Positions 6,834 to 10,842 of a stretch of 10,842 nucleotides of DNA are shown here, piece after piece. Numbering within the stretch: the first letter of the stretch is position 1; each line of letters starts with the position of its first letter. Source of the stretch: CAYMLL01 sp964390645 (lineage in GTDB: Bacteria; Planctomycetota; UBA8108); contig CAYMLL010000266.1 of the NCBI GenBank assembly GCA_964390645.1, forward strand, positions 1-10,842, in the 5' to 3' direction. A program made the translations under genes and the position numbers. The notes under the pieces were generated by a model. That model saw only the letters and a program-made list of their open reading frames with translations. It searched no databases and was not told where the DNA came from.

Positions 6834-6854
6834 GGGGGTCGCAGCGCTGTCGGC

Positions 6855-7757
6855 TCAGGATTGCGTCGCGGTGCGATCCGGCTCGCGGCGCCCCGCGTCG
6901 GCTTCGCTCGGACGGGGCCGGACCGCGTCGGCTTCGCTCGGACGGGGCCGGACCGCGCCGGCATCCATGCGTTCGAGGACTTCGAGTCGGCGTTCGATAT
7001 TGCTGCGATAGCGACGCATCGTTTGCGCGCGAGCCGGCTTCGATGGTGCGGGGATCTCGACCTCCAGAGCGCTGCGAAGCAGTCTGCGCGCTCGGTCCAG
7101 CAGCCAGCCCTCGTGCGCGTTGCAGTTCTGGAGTCGCTCGGCGACGTAGCGCACACGTCGCGAGATGCGGCAGAGCTCGCGCAGCCCCGCCTCGTCGGCG
7201 CAGCGACCGATCTCGTCGTGCAGAGCCGCCAGACAGGCTTCGAACAGGCGTCGGGGGACCGACACCACATCGCGGCGCCACGCGCTGCCGCGTTCGAGCT
7301 CCCGGAAGTAGTTCGAGAGCTGCTCGGTGCGTGCGCCGACGCCGATCCACGCATCGTCGAGCCGTCGGGCACAATCGCGGAGCTTGTGGTGATAGCCGAG
7401 GAAATCACGTCGTACGCTGCCGCGGGAGCGTCGTCGCGATGTCTGGTTGAGCGGATCGAGCACGCCGTCGCGGACCTCCGAGACGATTCGATCGTTGTAA
7501 GCCAGCAGCTCGACGGCGACCGAGAGCAGGTTCGGTGTGGTCTCTTCCGGTGGACTCGAGAGGTGGTCGAGGTAGCTCTCGTAGTCTCGAAAGAGGCCCG
7601 CACCCCACTCGCCGTGCTCGAGGCAGGCTGCCCCATCGTGATCGTGCTCGAGACGAAGCTCGTTGCCGATCACTCGCAGGCTCCGCGCCAGCGCCTCGTT
7701 GGGGCTGCGAGCGAAGAGCGTGCCGCTGCGGTCCGTCGTCAGGACGGTGCTGGACAT
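6855..7757 (-). CDS. Uncharacterised helical protein with a C-terminal decapeptide repeat, 300 aa
   Basis: I do not recognise this protein. The start ATG (7755-7757) has a strong AGAGGAG 7 bases upstream. The first 130 residues include a His/Asp/Glu-rich stretch (RLEHDHDGAACLEHGEWG, 35-52) that could bind metal, though this is speculation. The middle is rich in Arg, Leu and Glu and predicted helical, with Cys at 45, 129, 175, 186, 196 and 212. I see no signal peptide or membrane segment, so it is probably cytoplasmic. The tail (about 268-290) holds two copies of AVRPRPSEAD, from a 30-bp in-frame DNA repeat. It is convergent with the DtxR-type gene with only 21 bases between the stops. It lies 266 bases downstream of the permease gene on the same strand, so it may or may not share that transcript. 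Coding is supported by the ribosome binding site and natural composition; the function is unknown. Confidence 0.7.
   Translation of the reverse strand: MSSTVLTTDRSGTLFARSPNEALARSLRVIGNELRLEHDHDGAACLEHGEWGAGLFRDYESYLDHLSSPPEETTPNLLSVAVELLAYNDRIVSEVRDGVLDPLNQTSRRRSRGSVRRDFLGYHHKLRDCARRLDDAWIGVGARTEQLSNYFRELERGSAWRRDVVSVPRRLFEACLAALHDEIGRCADEAGLRELCRISRRVRYVAERLQNCNAHEGWLLDRARRLLRSALEVEIPAPSKPARAQTMRRYRSNIERRLEVLERMDAGAVRPRPSEADAVRPRPSEADAGRREPDRTATQS
6894..6953. repeat. 30-bp direct repeat, two exact copies, inside the uncharacterised gene
   Basis: Copies at 6894-6923 and 6924-6953 are identical, and the start of a third follows (7 of the first 8 bases match). The 30-base unit keeps the reading frame and encodes a ten-residue Pro/Arg/Glu unit near the C-terminus. 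Exact identity points to a recent duplication by slippage. Confidence 0.9.
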
Positions 7758-8023
7758 GCCAGGGCTCCTCTGATGAGATGATCGTCGCTGGGAGCGGCCT
7801 CTCGCCCTCTTTTCCAGGGGGGTGAGCGGCCGGCATCCTACGGTCTCCTTCAGGCGCTGTCGAGGCGGATGCGGGTCGTTTTTTCGGATGTTCACGGGGG
7901 GCGTGGACCCCCGGCCGTCGGGCTCGCCCCGGCCGGGGCCCCCCCGGGGGGCCGCCCGCGGATCGCGGACCCGATCCGGTCCCGGCTTGACGTCCTTTCT
8001 GTATCGGAGCTGCCTGCTGCTCC
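7758..8023. other. Intergenic gap with GC-rich inverted repeats and a ribosome binding site
   Basis: No gene is supported in these 266 bases. AGAGGAG on the minus strand (7765-7771) serves the gene starting at 7757. Three dense GC palindromes lie at 7895-7913 (CGGGGG/CCCCCG stem, 7-base loop), 7927-7938 (CCCCGGCCGGGG) and 7937-7953 (GGCCCCCC/GGGGGGCC). They lie just past the permease stop and may slow or end transcription, but no T-run follows them on the minus strand. Confidence 0.45.
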
Positions 8024-9604
8024 TCAGCTGCGGACGTCCCGGCGTGGCCACGGGAGCAAGGCCAGCACGATGGCGAGCGGCGCGATGCAGACGAGCGCCA
8101 GGAGGCAAAGTCCCGCGGCCTCCCCCACGAGGCCGTAGTGGATCTTGCTCGCGAAGGCCTGCGAGATCGTCATGTGGCCCGGCGGCGTCACCAGGAGCGA
8201 CGCCGAGAGCTCGCCGAGCGAGAGGATCGTGACGACGACGAAGGCGATCACCGTGCCACGTGCGGCCAGTGGGTGAATGACGTGCCAGAGGATCCGCGCG
8301 TCGCTCGATCCGTCGACGCGCGCGGCATGTTCGAGGTCCTGAGGGATCGTACGCACGACAGGCACGAGAAGGAGCACCGCGATGGGAAGGAAGCGTAGAA
8401 CGAACACCGTCGTCAGGATGGCGGGCGAATCGTAGAGCGGACCGAGCCAGCGATTGGCGACCCGCACCAGACCGAAGCCGAGGACCGGCGCCGACGTCGC
8501 GAGCGACGTCGCGAGCCAGAGGCCGAGAACGATCCGTGGCTTGCCGCCCCGGCAGACTCGCCAGGCGAGTCCTGCCGCGAGCATCGCGCAGATTGCGCCG
8601 GCTGCGAAGCTCGTTGGCACCGAGGTCTCGAGCTCGGGACGAAAGACCGCTGCGTAGTAGGCGAGGCCGCGCCCTTCGGGAAGGCTCGCGAGCAGACGCG
8701 CGAGCGGCCAGCCGATCAGCGTCGTGCAGGCCAGGATCGAGATCAGCGACACCGGCCCACGCCACCGCCCGAGCGACCAGCGAAGTCCGCCGGCGCGGAG
8801 CGGGTCGTCTGCCGTTGGAGTGACGTGTCGGCTCAGCATCCAGAGCAGGGCGCCGAGCACGATCGTCTGCGGCACGGCGAGCACGGTCGGCTCGGCGGCG
8901 CGCGCCGCGGTCTGAAACTGGGTGGACACCTCCTCCGCGAACGTGCGCACCAGGAGGAGGTCCGAGATCGCGTGGTCGGTGCTCATCCAGATGCCGGCGA
9001 GCAGACCGGCGATGACGAAGCCGGAGCGGGCGTTTGGCAAGGTCACCGTCCACAGCGTCCTCCACGGGCTGCAGCCGTCGGTCATCGCGGCTTCCTCGAG
9101 CGCTCGTGGAACCCTCAGCAGAGCCGATCCGACGAGGAGCACGAAGATCGGCAGATGCGCCACGCCGTGCGCCAGGCCGAGCTCGACGGGTGAGCGGCTC
9201 GGGATCGTCGGGCCGCCAGGGGCGACAAGGCTGGCTCCGGTGACGTGGATCGGTAGCGAGGCCGCGACGACGAGGAGCGCGCAGGCCAGTCCCGAGCCGG
9301 CGGCGTTCGTCTTGAAGATCACGCCGGCGAGCGGCGTTCCGACGACGGCGAGCCCCGCGAGGCAGATCCCCGTCGCAACGGCGGTGTTCTCGATCAGCGA
9401 GCCCCAGCGTTCCGAGTCGCTGATGACGTTTGACCAGGCCTCGAGCGACCAGGTCTCGCCGGGGTACAGCGACTCGACGAGGAGCGTCGAGAGGATGGCG
9501 AACACGAACAGGACAGGGGCCGCGTGCAGGGAGACGGCGGCTGTCGTCTCCACCACGACGCGCACGCGCCGCCACCCTGTCGACGATCGATCGGTGGGCT
9601 TCAT
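8024..9604 (-). CDS. ABC transporter permease with two fused membrane domains, Fe3+ (FbpB) type, 526 aa
   Basis: This is an inner-membrane channel subunit of an ABC importer. It is a tandem fusion of two binding-protein-dependent permease domains of about 250 residues each, the architecture typical of FbpB/SfuB-type ferric iron permeases. About ten or more hydrophobic segments are visible. Each half carries the cytoplasmic EAA loop that docks the ATPase: EEAAMTDG...WRTLWTVTLP (170-190) and EHAARVDG...RILWHVIHP (425-445). The ATG overlaps the stop of the binding-protein gene by one base (TGATG), so the two are translationally coupled and should be partners. No ABC ATPase follows, although one is needed for transport and often sits next in this type of operon. 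The start is well supported: it gives a basic, soluble N-terminus before the first membrane helix. Substrate specificity for iron is inferred from family type only. Confidence 0.9.
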   Translation of the reverse strand: MKPTDRSSTGWRRVRVVVETTAAVSLHAAPVLFVFAILSTLLVESLYPGETWSLEAWSNVISDSERWGSLIENTAVATGICLAGLAVVGTPLAGVIFKTNAAGSGLACALLVVAASLPIHVTGASLVAPGGPTIPSRSPVELGLAHGVAHLPIFVLLVGSALLRVPRALEEAAMTDGCSPWRTLWTVTLPNARSGFVIAGLLAGIWMSTDHAISDLLLVRTFAEEVSTQFQTAARAAEPTVLAVPQTIVLGALLWMLSRHVTPTADDPLRAGGLRWSLGRWRGPVSLISILACTTLIGWPLARLLASLPEGRGLAYYAAVFRPELETSVPTSFAAGAICAMLAAGLAWRVCRGGKPRIVLGLWLATSLATSAPVLGFGLVRVANRWLGPLYDSPAILTTVFVLRFLPIAVLLLVPVVRTIPQDLEHAARVDGSSDARILWHVIHPLAARGTVIAFVVVTILSLGELSASLLVTPPGHMTISQAFASKIHYGLVGEAAGLCLLALVCIAPLAIVLALLPWPRRDVRS

Positions 9605-10632
9605 CAACGCAGGAAGCGCTCCTCGACGACCTTCCTCGCCGCATCGAACGACGTCGCCGCCCTCGAGAAGTCGACTTCGAAGCTCCTCACCTGTGTCGGA
9701 CCCCGCACGCGCGTGTTTCGCTTCGCTTCGCGGCCGAGGGCTATCTGTGCGGAGGGTCCCTCCGCGAGCAGCCCCTCGACCTGCGGGGAGAGGAGGAACT
9801 CGATCAGCTGCAGCGCCTCGCGCGGGCGCGGCCCGCCCTTGATGAGCGCCAGGGTGTTCGGAAGGAAGAGCGTCCCCATGCCGTCCGGGCCACCGTCGGG
9901 GTAGACGACGCGCACCGGCCTGCCGGCGTCGACCTCGATGATCGCGTCGTCCGTGTCCGTCAGTCCGAAGGCTGCCTGCCCGGTCCCCACCGCGACCGCG
10001 CATCCCTTGTTGCCGCCGTGGATCTGGATGTCGTTCTCCTTGAAGGACTCCAGCAGCGAGCGCGTCGCCTCCTCTCCGAGACGGCTCCAGAGGCACGCGA
10101 CGTGTGACGCGGTCGTGCCGAAGAGAGGCTTGGCGATCGCCGTGCGGCCCCGGTAGCGTGGATCCGCCAGGTCCCGCAGCGCGCTCGGGAATCCCGTCTC
10201 GGGAACCAGGTCGGTGTTGACGATCAGCACCCGAGCGCGTGCGGCGAAGCCGTGCCAGTGACCTTCCGCATCGCGGTACTGCTCCGGGAAGCTCTTCGCA
10301 CCCCTTGGCGAGCAGGGCTCGAGGTATCCCTCGCGGCGGAGCCTCAACGTGTTGACGATCTCGTTGTTCCAGAACACGTCGCAGCGTGGCCGGTCGCGCT
10401 CGCCGCGGATGCGGTTGACGAGCCCGACGGTCTTCGTCGACTCGCTGTCGTAGACGGCCCTCACCTCGATGCCGGTGCGCTCTTCGAAGAGCTCGAAGAT
10501 CGGCTCGGAGAACGAACGATCGAGCGCCGTGTAGACGACGACGTGGCTCGACGAGTCGCGGAACGCGAGAAACGCCGCTGCGGCGACGGCGACGGCGCAG
10601 AGCCAGGCGATGGGTGTGTTGAGCGAGTTCAT
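9604..10632 (-). CDS. Periplasmic substrate-binding protein of an Fe3+-type ABC importer, 342 aa
   Basis: The protein begins with a hydrophobic export or anchor segment (residues 6-24, rich in Ala and Val). The binding-protein domain starts at VVVYTALD (31-38), a typical opening for FbpA-type proteins. Other landmarks are CDVFWNNEI (84-92), ALRDLADPRYRGRTAIA (151-167), VVYPDG (242-247) and LPNTLALIKGGPRPREALQLIEFLLSP (257-283). Many FbpA proteins bind ferric iron with a pair of adjacent tyrosines, but here the matching region reads AFGLTDTDDAI (221-231) without a YY pair. The ligand may therefore be held differently or may not be ferric iron. AGGGGG sits 3 bases before the ATG at 10632. A GTG at 10686 could extend the frame, but the added residues are charged and would bury the signal segment. 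The gene overlaps the permease gene by one base. The family assignment is good; the ligand is uncertain. Confidence 0.87.
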   Translation of the reverse strand: MNSLNTPIAWLCAVAVAAAAFLAFRDSSSHVVVYTALDRSFSEPIFELFEERTGIEVRAVYDSESTKTVGLVNRIRGERDRPRCDVFWNNEIVNTLRLRREGYLEPCSPRGAKSFPEQYRDAEGHWHGFAARARVLIVNTDLVPETGFPSALRDLADPRYRGRTAIAKPLFGTTASHVACLWSRLGEEATRSLLESFKENDIQIHGGNKGCAVAVGTGQAAFGLTDTDDAIIEVDAGRPVRVVYPDGGPDGMGTLFLPNTLALIKGGPRPREALQLIEFLLSPQVEGLLAEGPSAQIALGREAKRNTRVRGPTQVRSFEVDFSRAATSFDAARKVVEERFLR

Positions 10633-10642
10633 GAGCCCCCTG

Positions 10643-10780
10643 TCAGAGGCGCGCTTCGAGTCGGGCGGCGCCCGGGAGGGCGTCACGATGCTCGTTCAGC
10701 GAGACGCGAACCGCCTCGTTCTGTTTCGTCGCCTCTTCGTCGACGAGGTCGGCGATGCCACCGGCATGCCCGGAGGCCAC
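10643..10780 (-). CDS. Possible small protein or remnant gene 3' end, up to 45 aa
   Basis: On the minus strand, a frame open from 10792 ends at TGA (10643-10645), 10 bases before the binding-protein start. It reads like a real protein: acidic and Ala-rich, with third codon positions about 80 percent G or C, including GGIADLVDEEATKQNEAV. The tandem repeat at 10792-10842 puts TGA stops in this frame, so the ORF can start no earlier than the GTG at 10778-10780. It could be a genuine small gene, or the tail of a gene whose front has been broken by repeat expansion or misassembly. I do not recognise it. A competing plus-strand reading with a better ribosome binding site starts at 10688. Confidence 0.3.
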   Translation of the reverse strand: MASGHAGGIADLVDEEATKQNEAVRVSLNEHRDALPGAARLEARL

Positions 10781-10842
10781 CGGTACGCCCGGTCAGAACA
10801 GTCAGAACAGTCAGAACGGTCAGAACGGTCAGAACGGTCAGA
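10688..10842 (+). CDS. Alternative reading: plus-strand ORF running through the edge repeat (partial)
   Basis: An ATG at 10688 has a strong GGAGGG (10675-10680) 7 bases upstream and stays open to the window edge, at least 51 codons. The first 36 or so residues are Arg- and Leu-rich (RLVLFRRLF). The rest is a Ser-Glu-Gln then Ser-Glu-Arg repeat encoded by the 9-bp units. It overlaps the minus-strand ORF at 10643-10780 almost fully, so at most one is likely real. The protein is not recognised and the composition is less natural than the other strand. Confidence 0.25.
   Translation, partial: MLVQRDANRLVLFRRLFVDEVGDATGMPGGHRYARSEQSEQSERSERSERS
10792..10842. repeat. 9-bp tandem repeat, 5.7 copies, truncated by window edge
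   Basis: The units are GTCAGAACA twice, then GTCAGAACG three times, then GTCAGA at the edge. The only variation is the last base of the unit. Because the unit is a multiple of three, the array can be translated without a frame change in all plus-strand frames, but one minus-strand frame is closed by TGA in every unit. The array probably continues to the right. Confidence 0.95.

Noticed and set aside
7879..7884. Run of six T as part of a plus-strand terminator
   Set aside because: No hairpin lies directly before it on the plus strand and no plus-strand gene ends nearby.
6855..9644. Single 929-codon minus-strand gene
   Set aside because: Only the last 300 codons look like protein and have their own ribosome binding site. 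The upstream part is out of frame with the permease and reads as Arg-rich shadow.
10633..10686. N-terminal extension of the binding protein to a GTG at 10686
   Set aside because: The extra 18 residues are charged and would precede the signal segment; the ATG at 10632 has AGGGGG just upstream.
10792..10842. Array of short repeats as a CRISPR
   Set aside because: The unit is only 9 bases with no spacers; it is a simple tandem repeat.

Overview
The window is a GC-rich bacterial segment. Lipoproteins, a Tat-exported Rieske protein and an outer-membrane beta-barrel show a Gram-negative (diderm) cell. I cannot name the phylum from sequence alone. High GC, environmental-type gene content and low-complexity tandem repeats would fit myxobacteria-like, planctomycete-like or related lineages. 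No rRNA, tRNA, CRISPR array or insertion sequence was seen.

Layout, left to right. Positions 1-60 are ten exact copies of a hexamer that run off the left edge. A minus-strand gene (82-1131) encodes a secreted TPR/HEAT-like helical-repeat protein. Divergent from it, a plus-strand gene (1286-2380) encodes a Gfo/Idh/MocA-family NAD(P)-dependent oxidoreductase. After about 200 bases without a gene comes a strong sigma70-like promoter (2581-2608). Its -10 box is overlapped by two interlocked inverted repeats, AATTACC-N4-GGTAATT (2606-2637). This promoter starts a four-gene plus-strand run: an outer-membrane porin-like protein, a Tat/lipobox Rieske [2Fe-2S] protein, a di-haem c-type DHOR-family lipoprotein, and a DtxR/MntR-family metal-dependent repressor. 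The first three genes are tightly coupled; the regulator follows 82 bases later with its own ribosome binding site.

The right half is on the minus strand and faces the redox operon. Read in transcription order from the right edge, it holds a possible 45-residue small ORF or gene end (10643-10780), an iron-type periplasmic binding protein (9604-10632), a double-domain ABC permease of the FbpB type overlapping it by one base (8024-9604), a GC-rich hairpin-forming gap, and an unrecognised 300-residue helical protein (6855-7757) that ends 21 bases from the regulator gene. No ABC ATPase is present. The right edge is a 9-bp tandem repeat (10792-10842).

The most interesting reading, an inference, is that 2581-6833 is a self-contained metal-responsive envelope redox operon. 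The DtxR-type protein would repress its own operon through the 2606-2637 operator when metal is plentiful. When metal is scarce, a porin and two lipid-anchored redox proteins would be made, possibly acting in metal (iron) acquisition or redox conversion, beside an iron-type ABC importer. DHOR proteins are known elsewhere in iron-regulated clusters with imelysin proteins; I do not know of a described porin-Rieske-DHOR-DtxR set.
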